Of a stretch of 11,903 nucleotides of DNA, positions 1 to 7,522 are shown piece after piece. The notes below the pieces were generated by a model. That model had not been told where the DNA came from. It saw only the letters and a program-made list of their open reading frames with translations, and did no database searches. Origin of the DNA: Deltaproteobacteria bacterium (lineage in GTDB: Bacteria; Desulfobacterota; Binatia; DP-6); the NCBI GenBank assembly GCA_005879245.1, contig VBLA01000214.1, positions 1 to 11,903 of the forward strand. Reading direction: 5' to 3'. Each line of letters opens with the position of its first letter. The first letter of the stretch is position 1. The position numbers were made by a program, and so were the translations under genes.

Positions 1-2191
1 CGAGCTGGGCCTCCGGCTCGCGCGGCTCGCGCTCCCCCAGGTCGTGCACCAGCGCGACGAAGTCACGGAGCGTGAAGAAGCGTCGCCGCTCGGCGCCGCG
101 CGCCAGCTCGATCAGCTTCCGCACGTTCGCCACCTTCTGCGGACCCTGGAACTGCGTCAGGCAGACCGCTTCGAAATCGGTCGCTGCGAGCGCGTCCGTG
201 ATGAGCTCGGCGATCGTCGCGCGGCTCCTGAGCGCCCGGAGGCGTCGGAGGAGGTCGCGGATCGCGACCAGCCTGGGCCCCGCGTCGCCGAGGTCGGCGA
301 AGCTCTCATCGGACCCGAAGCGGCGGGTGAGCGCCGGGCGTGCAGCCCCGGCGGGCCAGGCGAGCCGCGCGAGCGTCGCGTCGTCGATGGCGAAGAATGG
401 CGAACGCAATACCGCCGCGAGCGCCACGCCGTCCCGCGCATCGGCGATGGTCGCCAGCAGGCTCGCAACGTCGCGGACCTCCTGGCACTGGAAGAAGCCC
501 CGGCCCTTCACGACGTAGTGCGGGATGGCGCTCCGCCGGAGGGCGTACTCGTAGGCCTTCACCTGGTCGAGGGCGCGGAACAGGACCGCGATGTCGCCGA
601 AGCGCACCGGGTGCTCGCGGCGCTCGTGCAGGGCGGTGATGACCCCCGCCAGGACTCGTGCCTCGAGCTCGCGCGCCTCGGCAGCCGAGAGCGAGCGTCG
701 GGTGTGCTCGCGCGCGAAGGTGACGAGGGAGACCCCCGGACGCGTCGCCTCCGCGCTCCGATCTGCGACCAGACGCTGCTCCGGGTCGAACACGGTCCAG
801 CGGCCGGGATCGGGGCTCGTGGCGGGCACGCGCATCGTTCCGGCGGCAAGGCCGTTCACGAAGTCGAGGATGGCGGGCTGCGAGCGAAAGTTCCGGCCGA
901 GCGGCAGCGCGCCACCCAGGCGTTCCCAGGCGCGCCGGAAGACGGTCACGTCCGCGCCGCGAAACCCGTAGATCGACTGCTTCTCATCGCCGACCACGAA
1001 GAGCGGAACGCCCGGACTCGCGAGCCTCTCGATCACCTCTGCCTGCACGGCGTCGGTGTCCTGGAATTCGTCCACCAGGATGGCGCGGAGCTCTCGCGCG
1101 CAGCGCGCCCCGACGGCCGGATGGTCGGCGAGGAGTGCGCGCGCCTCGGCGATGAGATCGTCGAAGGCGAGAACGCCGTCCACCCGCTTGCGTTCCCGGA
1201 GCGCCGCTCCGAGCGCCACCAGGAGCTCCGTCAGACGGCGGGCCGGCGCGAGCGCCGCGAGGAAGCCGTATTCCTCGGCGAGCACGCCGCGGAGTCGTGG
1301 GCCGTCGTATGCGAGGTCGTCACGGACCGTGCCCGTCAGACGGGCCGCACCGAGGAGCCGGCAGAGATCCTCGAGACGGCCCGTCTCGAGGACGGGCGCC
1401 GCCGCGCCGCCCCGACCGATCTCTTCCAGCATCGCCTCGTAGGGCGGCCACGCTGCGCGCAGGCGGGCGACGGTAGGCGTGTCGCGCGCCGCGCCGAGCG
1501 CCGCGCGCAGCCGGGCGGCGATGCGCTCCGCCGCCTCCCGGAGGGCGGCCGTGGCGACCGGGGCCAGCGCCTCCTGATGCTCCATCGCGGCGGCGAGCCA
1601 GACTCCGTCCCGCCCAGTCCGCCCGAGCGACGCGAGCAGCCGGACGCAGACTCCTACTGCCCCTCCCTGGCGGCCGCGTCGCAGTCCGTGGCGCTGCACG
1701 AGCTCGCGCCCGGCGGGGTCCCCGCGCCGCACGCGAGCGACCAGCTCCTCCTCGACCGCGGCCTCCACGTAGGCCTGGCTCTCGTGCTCGTCGAGGATCG
1801 TGGCGCGCGGATCGATCCCTGCCTCGAGCGGGTTCTCGCGTAGCAGGCGGGCGCAGAAGGCGTGGATGGTCGAGACCCGCGCCGCCAGGAGCTCGCGCCG
1901 CACGCGCTCCCAGTGCCGGCGCTCGGTGCCCGTCGCGCGCCCGAGCTCGACGGCGAGCAGCGTGTGGATCTTCTGCTTCATCTCCGCCGCCGCCTTCTCG
2001 GTGAAGGTGATGGCGAGGATGCGGCCCACCTCGTCGATCAGGGGGGGAGCTTCGGGCCGCGGCCGGAGGAGGTACAGGAAGTGGTGGGCCAGCACCGTCG
2101 TCTTCCCGGAGCCCGCGCCGGCCCGGACGGCGACGGAGCCCTCGGCACGGATCGCCCGCCACTGTTCGGGGGTCGGCTCGCGGTCAGACAT
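1..2191 (-). CDS. addA: AddA/RecB-like UvrD-family helicase (3' end beyond window)
   Basis: ATP-dependent superfamily 1 helicase subunit of an AddAB-type helicase-nuclease, which unwinds and resects double-strand DNA ends for RecA loading. About 730 N-terminal residues are present; the rest lies past the left edge. Visible motifs are a Q-motif-like TPEQW (7-11), Walker A AGAGSGKTT (24-32), motif Ia ITFTEKAAAEM (61-71), Walker B VDEFQDTD (D374 to D378 region), motif III GDEKQSIYGFRG (401-412) and motif IV NFRSQ (434-438). Motifs V and VI and the C-terminal nuclease domain expected of AddA are not in the window, so AddA cannot be formally separated from a RecB- or UvrD-like paralogue. The ATG at 2191 gives the Q-motif at the right distance from the start and has an AGG eight bases upstream. 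It starts 15 nt after the stop of the AddB-like gene, implying co-transcription. Motif reading is direct; subunit identity is inferred from the partner. Confidence 0.9.
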   Translation of the reverse strand, partial: MSDREPTPEQWRAIRAEGSVAVRAGAGSGKTTVLAHHFLYLLRPRPEAPPLIDEVGRILAITFTEKAAAEMKQKIHTLLAVELGRATGTERRHWERVRRELLAARVSTIHAFCARLLRENPLEAGIDPRATILDEHESQAYVEAAVEEELVARVRRGDPAGRELVQRHGLRRGRQGGAVGVCVRLLASLGRTGRDGVWLAAAMEHQEALAPVATAALREAAERIAARLRAALGAARDTPTVARLRAAWPPYEAMLEEIGRGGAAAPVLETGRLEDLCRLLGAARLTGTVRDDLAYDGPRLRGVLAEEYGFLAALAPARRLTELLVALGAALRERKRVDGVLAFDDLIAEARALLADHPAVGARCARELRAILVDEFQDTDAVQAEVIERLASPGVPLFVVGDEKQSIYGFRGADVTVFRRAWERLGGALPLGRNFRSQPAILDFVNGLAAGTMRVPATSPDPGRWTVFDPEQRLVADRSAEATRPGVSLVTFAREHTRRSLSAAEARELEARVLAGVITALHERREHPVRFGDIAVLFRALDQVKAYEYALRRSAIPHYVVKGRGFFQCQEVRDVASLLATIADARDGVALAAVLRSPFFAIDDATLARLAWPAGAARPALTRRFGSDESFADLGDAGPRLVAIRDLLRRLRALRSRATIAELITDALAATDFEAVCLTQFQGPQKVANVRKLIELARGAERRRFFTLRDFVALVHDLGEREPREPEAQL

Positions 2192-2206
2192 CGGTCGCCT
2201 CGTGGC

Positions 2207-5200
2207 CTAGTCCTCGTCTTCCAGGGGCGGCGGCTGGTAGCGGCAGACGGTGCGGTACGGGCACCAGGGATCGCAGGGGTCGGGGTCGACGTCGAAGCGG
2301 CCGGCGCGGGCGTGCGCGCGAAGCGCATGGATGCGTTCGGTCACGACGCCCTCGAGAAGGGCCCGCGGCAGGGGTTCGATCAGCCGCTGCTGCGCACGCC
2401 GCGCGAGCAGCACGAGGAAGCCTCCTTCGAGCTCGGTGTCGGTCGAGACGCCGGCGGTGCCCCTGCCGAGCGTGGCCAGCAGGTAGACCGGCAGCTGAAA
2501 CGCCGTGCGACCGAGCTCCCGCTCCGGGTCGAGCGCGGCCGCATAGCGGCGCGCGTCGCGCGTCACCTTGTAGTCGAGGACGCGGAGCCGCTCCGCCACC
2601 GGCCCCCGCCGCTCGACCTCGATCCGATCCGGCAAGCCGAAGAGGGTGAGCGGCGGTCCTCCAGCCGGATCGGGGAGCGCGAACTCGATCGGTTGCTCGA
2701 GCCGGCGCTCGACGGTGAGTCCCTCGCGGTCGCGCTTCTCCTGCGCCTCGTGCTCGCGGACGATGAGCTCGTCGAGCCCGGCCTCGAGCCGGAGCCACGT
2801 GAGGTCGAAGAAGGCGCGGTCCTTGGCCGGGATCGCCGCCGCGCCGATCGTCCGCGTTTGCGCGAGGAAGGCGCGGCCCAGCGCTCGTGCGGCGTCGCGA
2901 TCGGCCGGCAGCCGGGGGTGAGCCCGCAGAAACTCCTCGAGCACGCGATGGAAGATCTTCCCCAGCTCGATCGGTACGACATCGAGCTCGGGAGGGGGCT
3001 CCTCGTGCAGACCGAGCACGTAGGCTGCGAAGAACTTGAAGCCGCAGGCGGCGAGCCGCTCGAGTCGGGTGGGGCTCCACCGCATCGCCGCAACGTGCGC
3101 TTCGAGAAAGCCGAGCTCACCCGCGAGCCGCCCGACATAGGTGTCGGCGAGCGCGTCCTTGCGCGCCCCCTCGGCGCGCGGGGTGAGGAAGTACCGGCTC
3201 CGCCGCGCCTCGATCGCGGCGCGCGCATCGATCGCCGCCATCCGCGCGACGCCGTCCGGCAGGGCCGACCGGAGTGCTGCCGCGAGCCGGTCCGGCAGTC
3301 GGTCCGGAGGTCGGCCCGGGGACCGGTCTGGGGACCGAGTGCGCGCCGGGGCCCAGCGGTCGAGCGCGGCTCGCGCGAGCAGCTCCGCGGGCTCGCAGCA
3401 GGACGCGGCCTCGGGAACGAGGGCGGTCGAGCTCAGGACCTGGGGGACGAGTCCCCCCTCGAGGCAGGCAGCCACCTCGTCGACGAAGGGCGACGCGACG
3501 GTCGGGTTGCCGCGCTCGTCCTTGGCCGGGCACGAGAGGACGAGCGCGCGCTCGGGCATGGAGAGCGCCAGGAAGAAGAGGAACGGGTCCTCGAGGCTCG
3601 CCTCGCGTGCCGTCCGGAGACATCCGGCGAGCGGGAGTCCCGCGGCGCGCGCGCCGAGTTTCCGCCGCAGCAGGCCCGCGGCGAGCGGATTCATCGCTCG
3701 CTTCAGCCCATCGGGCAGGAGGGGGCTCTCCCGCCGCGGCGCCGGAAAGGTCCCGGCGTCGAGCCCGAGGAGATAGACGACGTCGAAGTCGAGCCCCCGG
3801 GCGTCGCGCACGCTGAGCGCCCGCACGCTGCCGGCGGGCTCGAGCGGGTCCTCGATCTCCTGGGGCTCGAGCGCCGCCACGAGGAGTCGGACGAAGTCGT
3901 CGAGGGTGACCGGCCCCCTCCCCATCGACTGCGTGAGCGCGGCGAGTGCCGTGAGCGTCTCCTCGAAACGCACCCGGGCTCGCACGTCGCGCCGTGCCGC
4001 CGTGAGGGCCCGGTCATCCTGGAGCACGGGTCGGAGACCGAGCGCCCCGAGCGCCCGCCGGAAGGTCCGGACATGCGCGGCGACCGTGCGCCGCCCCTCG
4101 AGGGGGCGCAACACCGCCATCACCCTGGCGCACTCCTCGCCGCGCGCTGCGAGCGTCGCGCGCCCGGATGCGCGGGCGGCCGGGTCGTCCGTCGCGCGTG
4201 CTGCCGTGGCGGCCACGCACTCGGCGAGCGGGCGAGCGCTCTCGGCGACGAACCCCACCTCCCGCAGCGTCCGGGCGAGGTTCGGCCCGCCGCCGCGGAA
4301 GTAGTCGGTGTCGAGGAACGCGGCGAAGCGGCCCTGCGGGAATCCCTCGGCGACACACCGGAGTACGTTGAGACATGCCCGCACGAGGCCGCTCGTGAGC
4401 ACCGCCCGGCCCTTCCGGAAGTAGATGGGGATGCGAAAGCGCCTGCAGACGTCCTCGATGAGGTCGGCGTAGAGCGTCAGGTCGCGTGCGAGAAAGGCGA
4501 TTCGCTCCGGCGGATCGCCGCGCTCGAGGCGGGTCCGGATGTCGCGTCCGGCGGCCTCCACCTCCCGGTAGCGGTCGGGCGCAACCACGAACGTGATCGA
4601 CCCATCGCCGCGCGCCGGGGACGGCCGCTCGGGCGCGAACACCCCGCGGAGCGCGGCAGCCAGGCTGCCCTGCCGCCCCCCGCGTGCCACGAAGGACGGG
4701 AGCACCTGGTCGGCGATGTCCTCGCTGCCGACGAAGCGGTTCCAGGTACGGTCGAGGAAGCGCGTCGCGTTCACGTTCTCGGGGTGAGCGAAGGCGATGA
4801 GCTCGGCGTCACCGATCAGGCGGATCAGGCTCGTTGCAATCAGGAACTGCAGCACGGAGAAGTCGTAGACCTCGGCGAAGACGATGCGGCGCACGCCGGC
4901 CTCATATCTTGCGTAGATACGCGCGATCGCACCGATCCGGCCGCGCTCGGGGACGGTCGGGAGGGCAGCTCCCATCGCCTCGACGTCCGCCGGGGCGAGG
5001 TAGGCCGCTTTCAGCTCCTCGATCGTGCCGAGGAGCTCGCCGACGAGTCCTCGCCCGGCCCCGCGGAGCTCCGGCGGGTCCGTCGCGTCGAGGGCCTGCG
5101 CGAGGATGATGGTCGCGAGCTCGGGCCCGAGCACGCGTGCATGGACCCGAAGGTCCCGCGCGAGCGCCTCGGTGAGTTGCGGAAACGTCGTCACCCGCGC

Positions 5201-5317
5201 GCCGACGATCGGACCCCTCCGGCGCGCCTCGTCGCGGAGGACGGTCCCGGCCTTCAGCGCCGTCGGGTAGACGAAGAGTATGTCCGGGCTCAGTGGCCCT
5301 GCTTCAGGCGCACGCAC
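2207..5317 (-). CDS. addB: AddB-like PD-(D/E)XK nuclease with Fe-S cysteines
   Basis: Partner of the downstream AddA-like helicase; AddB proteins cut one strand and scan for recombination hotspots. Length is 1036 residues, near the usual 1000-1170. The N-terminal part is a helicase-like fold without a Walker A: the place where Bacillus AddB has GxxGxGK(T/S) reads YPTALKAGTV (17-26). A typical AddB segment near residue 500 ends in VVYLLGLDAGTFP. The C-terminal nuclease domain begins at about 750 with SPTRLE, followed by a motif His (GKIFH, H790), D897 in GLPDRIE and the catalytic DYK at 915-917. C758 plus C1015, C1019 and C1025 are placed like the 4Fe-4S ligands of AddB, although spacing is Cx3Cx5C rather than Cx2Cx5C. 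The start is a GTG that overlaps the CDGSH gene by 28 nt; no better in-frame start follows. A Pro/Arg linker around 661-677 is repetitive. Exact orthology within the AddB/RexB group is inferred. Confidence 0.88.
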   Translation of the reverse strand: MRAPEAGPLSPDILFVYPTALKAGTVLRDEARRRGPIVGARVTTFPQLTEALARDLRVHARVLGPELATIILAQALDATDPPELRGAGRGLVGELLGTIEELKAAYLAPADVEAMGAALPTVPERGRIGAIARIYARYEAGVRRIVFAEVYDFSVLQFLIATSLIRLIGDAELIAFAHPENVNATRFLDRTWNRFVGSEDIADQVLPSFVARGGRQGSLAAALRGVFAPERPSPARGDGSITFVVAPDRYREVEAAGRDIRTRLERGDPPERIAFLARDLTLYADLIEDVCRRFRIPIYFRKGRAVLTSGLVRACLNVLRCVAEGFPQGRFAAFLDTDYFRGGGPNLARTLREVGFVAESARPLAECVAATAARATDDPAARASGRATLAARGEECARVMAVLRPLEGRRTVAAHVRTFRRALGALGLRPVLQDDRALTAARRDVRARVRFEETLTALAALTQSMGRGPVTLDDFVRLLVAALEPQEIEDPLEPAGSVRALSVRDARGLDFDVVYLLGLDAGTFPAPRRESPLLPDGLKRAMNPLAAGLLRRKLGARAAGLPLAGCLRTAREASLEDPFLFFLALSMPERALVLSCPAKDERGNPTVASPFVDEVAACLEGGLVPQVLSSTALVPEAASCCEPAELLARAALDRWAPARTRSPDRSPGRPPDRLPDRLAAALRSALPDGVARMAAIDARAAIEARRSRYFLTPRAEGARKDALADTYVGRLAGELGFLEAHVAAMRWSPTRLERLAACGFKFFAAYVLGLHEEPPPELDVVPIELGKIFHRVLEEFLRAHPRLPADRDAARALGRAFLAQTRTIGAAAIPAKDRAFFDLTWLRLEAGLDELIVREHEAQEKRDREGLTVERRLEQPIEFALPDPAGGPPLTLFGLPDRIEVERRGPVAERLRVLDYKVTRDARRYAAALDPERELGRTAFQLPVYLLATLGRGTAGVSTDTELEGGFLVLLARRAQQRLIEPLPRALLEGVVTERIHALRAHARAGRFDVDPDPCDPWCPYRTVCRYQPPPLEDED
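3288..3335 (-). repeat. Four degenerate 12-nt tandem repeats inside addB
   Basis: Four consecutive 12-base units on the plus strand (3288, 3300, 3312, 3324) follow the pattern CGGtCcGGnGnt. They encode four-residue steps SPDR, SPGR, PPDR and LPDR on the minus strand, inside the linker between the helicase-like part and the nuclease domain. As the unit is a multiple of three, copy change would not break the frame. Confidence 0.7.
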
Positions 5318-5508
5318 TCCGTCGCGTCGAAGCCGACCTTCTTGTGCGTGCCGTCACAGAACGGCTTGTTGCCCGAGCGTCCGCAGCGGCAGAGGTAGAT
5401 GGGATCGTCGGAAAGAGGGTAGGACGCACCCTCGAAATCGATGACTTCCATCCTCCCGGACACCTCATACGGTCCGTTCTTCAGTGCGCGGATCGTCGCG
5501 TCGGCCAT
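5290..5508 (-). CDS. CDGSH-type iron-sulfur protein
   Basis: A 72-residue soluble protein with a full CDGSH motif, CRCGRSGNKPFCDGTH at 40-55. C40, C42, C51 and H55 match the three-Cys one-His ligand set that binds a 2Fe-2S cluster in mitoNEET-like proteins, which handle redox or cluster transfer. There is no signal peptide or membrane anchor. The start was taken at the ATG at 5508 rather than further upstream because AGGAGGT lies just in front of it (5512-5518 on the complement). It is the first gene of the probable operon with the AddB- and AddA-like genes, and its 3' end overlaps the AddB start by 28 nt, suggesting translational coupling. Motif and start are direct observations; the cluster type is family knowledge; a role in supplying or protecting the AddB cluster is only inference. 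Confidence 0.9.
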   Translation of the reverse strand: MADATIRALKNGPYEVSGRMEVIDFEGASYPLSDDPIYLCRCGRSGNKPFCDGTHKKVGFDATECVRLKQGH

Positions 5509-5535
5509 TCGACCTCCTCTTCTCAGGTGATTCGT

Positions 5536-5564
5536 GTTTTGCCCAGCCAGCCCGACCTGGTCAA
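5536..5564 (-). promoter_or_regulatory. Possible sigma70-type promoter of the CDGSH-addB-addA operon
   Basis: On the minus strand TTGACC (complement of 5559-5564) is followed after exactly 17 bases by CAAAAC (complement of 5536-5541). The -35 box matches five of six consensus positions, the -10 box only three. It would start transcription roughly 20 bases before the ATG at 5508, leaving room for the ribosome binding site. The weak -10 box makes this tentative. Confidence 0.35.
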
Positions 5565-5673
5565 CGCGGCCGTGCCGTGGCGCCACGCCTCGCACACCTG
5601 CAGGATCGCGCTTCCCGTCGATGCCGGAAAAACTGGACCGCTCGACGGCACGCTACCTGCTAAAGGCGAAGGC

Positions 5674-5928
5674 ATGGCCCGCTCGAGAGCGCCGGAGCTG
5701 GTGTTGGAGCCGGACGGCGCACGCACCGGCACGGTCCGCATCGAGGAGGAGTGCCTCGAGCTGGATGTGGCGAGTCCGAAGGCGATCAGCCTGCTCCGAC
5801 GTTGGATGGGACAGGTGAACGGCCCGTCCTACCCGCAGCCGTATCTGGTCGAGGGCCCGCCCGGCCGCTTCCGCCTCTACGTCGGCGACGCCGCGGAGCG
5901 GGTCCGGACGCGCCACGGTATCGTCTGA
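5674..5928 (+). CDS. Small hypothetical protein
   Basis: An 84-residue open frame, unrecognised. It has a mixed, protein-like composition: a predicted beta-rich start (PELVLEPD, GTVRIEEECLELDV), a short helix (PKAISLLRRWM), then an aromatic and proline-rich stretch ending GRFRLYVGD. There is no signal peptide, membrane segment or known motif. The ATG at 5674 has only a weak purine-rich stretch (GGCGAAGG) upstream; the frame stays open further upstream across the CDGSH gene, where it is the opposite strand of real coding DNA, so the true start is uncertain. It is divergent from the CDGSH operon and stops one base before the 3' end of the tRNA on the other strand. The opposite frame (5653-5916) is less protein-like. 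The gene is plausible but not proven. Confidence 0.5.
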   Translation: MARSRAPELVLEPDGARTGTVRIEEECLELDVASPKAISLLRRWMGQVNGPSYPQPYLVEGPPGRFRLYVGDAAERVRTRHGIV

Positions 5929-5929
5929 G

Positions 5930-6019
5930 CGGAGAGGGAGGGATTCGAACCCTCGGTAGGGGTACTACCCCTACACACGCTTAGCAGGCGTGCACCTTCG
6001 ACCACTCGGTCACCTCTCC
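5930..6019 (-). tRNA. tRNA-Ser (anticodon GCU)
   Basis: A class II tRNA with a long variable arm that reads AGC and AGU codons. On the minus strand the acceptor stem GGAGAGG pairs with CCTCTCC. The anticodon stem CACGC/GCGTG encloses loop CTGCTAA with anticodon GCT. The T arm is GAGGG-TTCGAAT-CCCTC, and the long variable arm contains the hairpin GTAGGGG/CCCCTAC around TAGTA. The discriminator base is G (complement of 5930), as usual for tRNA-Ser. CCA is not encoded: the next bases read CTC, so it must be added after transcription. Length about 90 nt without CCA is normal for serine tRNAs. Confidence 0.96.
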
Positions 6020-6207
6020 AGGTCGAAGGGTGAGGAGCTACCACGTCCCTCGAACTGCCGCCACTGACGAGCCGGCCAGCGGAAAAATTGCTCCCGTCGC
6101 GCGCTCGCTATAGCAGTCGCGCTTGACGGCGCACGGCAAGCTGCGAGACAAACGCTCGGCTGCTCCGCCGCCCTCCGAGGGCGATGTGAGCTCTGAGGAG
6201 GGGCCTC
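6020..6207. other. Intergenic region upstream of tRNA-Ser and the DUF5658-like gene
   Basis: This 188-bp gap holds the promoters of two divergent units. On the plus strand TTGACG at 6123-6128 is followed after 18 bases by GACAAA, a weak sigma70 candidate for the DUF5658-like gene. GCTATAGC at 6107-6114 is a palindrome that could supply a -10 element (TATAGC) in either direction, but no well-spaced -35 was seen for the tRNA. An A/T-rich patch (GGAAAAATTG) sits at 6081-6090. No gene was recognised. Confidence 0.4.
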
Positions 6208-6546
6208 ATGTCACCGCTCGCCGCGCGCGGCACGCTCGCGCTCGTCGTCGTCAATCTCGCGCTCCAGCTCTTCGATGGCGTGGCGACTTACGTCGGCCTC
6301 AACACCGGGGTGACCGAGGGCAACCCGCTTCTCGCCTGGACGCTCGGCCGCATCGGACCAACGCCCGCGCTCTGCCTCTTCAAGTTCCAGGCGTGCGCCT
6401 GCCTCCTGCTGCTCTGGCGGCTCCGGACCCACCGCTTCGCCGTGCCGGCGCTCGCCTTCAGCGCGGCCGTCTACATCGTCTGCTCACTCGCGCCGTGGGC
6501 AGCGACGCTGGCGAGCATTCACTTCGAGCTGTACAGCCCGTCGTAG
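6208..6546 (+). CDS. DUF5658-like integral membrane protein
   Basis: A 112-residue membrane protein of unknown function. The N-terminal pattern LQLFDGVATYVGL followed by GVTEGNPLL (about 21-43) is characteristic of the DUF5658 family, in which an Asp in the first helix and an acidic NP motif after it are conserved. Three membrane segments are visible at about 7-28, 50-70 and 77-101, with the basic stretch RLRTHR between the second and third. The start is well supported: GAGGAGG at 6195-6201 lies six bases before the ATG. The gene stands alone on the plus strand, downstream of the divergent tRNA, and its last 28 bp overlap the end of the convergent secreted-protein gene. Family assignment is from memory of the pattern; no function is known. 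Confidence 0.8.
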   Translation: MSPLAARGTLALVVVNLALQLFDGVATYVGLNTGVTEGNPLLAWTLGRIGPTPALCLFKFQACACLLLLWRLRTHRFAVPALAFSAAVYIVCSLAPWAATLASIHFELYSPS

Positions 6547-6905
6547 ACCACGCCACCGTCGGCCTTGGCCGGAATGCTCGACGGGCGATCGGCGTAGTCG
6601 GTGCCGAAGAACTCGATGGGCTCCGTCCCGTCGAGGTTAGCGGGCCTGAGCAAGAACGTCCCGCTCAAGGTGGGCACCCAGAGCGCGTACGCGGCGCGGA
6701 TGTCACCTCCCGTCGCGAAGCCGGTGGCGCCCCCGAGGATGAACCCGCCGATCCCCACCAGGGCCTTGGCCGGTAGGTAGACCAGGTTCAGGGTCGCCGC
6801 ACCGATCGCGTATCCGACCTCCTCACCCGCGGAGTGCGCCTGGCCGGGGACCGCCCGCCCGGGCACGAGGGCGATCAGCAATAACCCCAGGACCAGCTTC
6901 CGCAT
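6519..6905 (-). CDS. Secreted glycine-rich hypothetical protein
   Basis: A 128-residue exported protein of unknown function. It begins with a clear signal peptide, MRKLVLGLLLIALVPGRAVPGQA, with cleavage likely after residue 23. A hydrophobic segment follows (TLNLVYLPAKALVG) and then a glycine-rich stretch (GIGGFILGGATGFATGGD), then a C-terminal part with GTFLLRPANLDG and EPIEFFG. Similar short proteins with a YLPAK start and a glycine-rich segment occur, as far as I recall, in uncultured delta-proteobacteria-like genomes, but I cannot name a family. Two ATGs are possible: AGGAGG (complement of 6913-6918) is seven bases from the ATG at 6905 and only one from the ATG at 6911, so 6905 was chosen. 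It is the last gene of a minus-strand trio, 76 bp after the macro-domain gene. Confidence 0.78.
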   Translation of the reverse strand: MRKLVLGLLLIALVPGRAVPGQAHSAGEEVGYAIGAATLNLVYLPAKALVGIGGFILGGATGFATGGDIRAAYALWVPTLSGTFLLRPANLDGTEPIEFFGTDYADRPSSIPAKADGGVVYDGLYSSK

Positions 6906-6981
6906 CGCCATTCCTCCTAGCTCGCCGCGTGGATCGCGGTACACGTCCGTCCTTGCCACGCCCCGCCGCAGGTCGCAAGCG

Positions 6982-7515
6982 TCAGACAGGGGCGCCAGAT
7001 GCGTCCAGGGCGGCCTCATACGCGTGCAGGTCGACGGCCGAGAAGAGGACGAACCGCACCAGCTCGAGGGTGCCGGGACGCGCGGCGAGGATCTGTCGCA
7101 CCGTACCGAGGGCGATGGGCGCCGCTTCCCCGATGGGGAAGCGGTAGGCGCCGGTCGAGATGGACGGAAACGCGATCGAGCGGAGCCCGTGCTCGATGGC
7201 CAGCTCGAGGCTCCGGCGGTACGCGCTCGCGAGCGCTGCCGGCTCCCCGTGTCGACCGTCCCGGTAGACGGGACCGACCGCGTGGATCACGAAGCGTACC
7301 CGGAGGCTCCCGCCGGAGGTGATCTTCGCGTCGCCGGTGGCGCAGCCGCCGAGGCGCCGGCACTCCTCGAGGATCGAGGGACCCCCTGCGCGGTGAATCG
7401 CGCCGTCCACCCCGCCACCCCCGAGGAGGCTCGTGTTCGCCGCGTTGACGATCGCCTCCGTGTCCTGCCGGGTGATGTCGCCCTGGACGAGCTCGATCCG
7501 GGCGCCACCCTCCAT
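6982..7515 (-). CDS. Macro-domain protein, probable ADP-ribosyl / O-acetyl-ADP-ribose hydrolase
   Basis: A 177-residue single macro domain of the MacroD/YmdB type, which binds ADP-ribose and removes ADP-ribose from acidic residues or deacetylates O-acetyl-ADP-ribose. Diagnostic motifs are in the expected order: GDIT (12-15), IVNAAN (22-27), the catalytic loop LLGGGGVDGAIHRAGG (30-45), FVIHAVGP (75-82) and the diphosphate-binding loop FPSISTGAYRFP (116-127). The asparagines of NAAN, D37 and H41 of the active loop are all present, so it should be active. There is no signal peptide; the protein is cytoplasmic. It starts 7 bp after the stop of the small acidic secreted protein, so the two are probably co-transcribed. 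It is close to E. coli YmdB in motif pattern, but substrate cannot be read from sequence. Confidence 0.93.
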   Translation of the reverse strand: MEGGARIELVQGDITRQDTEAIVNAANTSLLGGGGVDGAIHRAGGPSILEECRRLGGCATGDAKITSGGSLRVRFVIHAVGPVYRDGRHGEPAALASAYRRSLELAIEHGLRSIAFPSISTGAYRFPIGEAAPIALGTVRQILAARPGTLELVRFVLFSAVDLHAYEAALDASGAPV

Positions 7516-7522
7516 CGGCGAC

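Noticed and set aside
44..1843. 599-codon open frame on the plus strand
   Set aside because: It is codon-aligned opposite the AddA-like helicase, whose motifs are all readable on the minus strand. It stays open because the real gene avoids codons whose complements are stops. Its product is Arg/Glu-rich with no recognisable domain.
1862..5398. 1178-codon open frame on the plus strand
   Set aside because: It runs opposite the AddB-like gene and its neighbours in the codon-aligned register. The minus strand carries the nuclease motifs and cysteine cluster; the plus product is low-complexity with no domain. Its length alone is not evidence in such GC-rich DNA.
5293..5673. Upstream extension of the small hypothetical gene to 5293
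   Set aside because: The extension lies opposite the CDGSH gene and its promoter region; the protein-like part begins only at the ATG at 5674.
5930..6019. tRNA-Ser as an integration site for a mobile element
   Set aside because: No integrase, no repeated tRNA 3' end and no phage-like genes occur on either side within the window.
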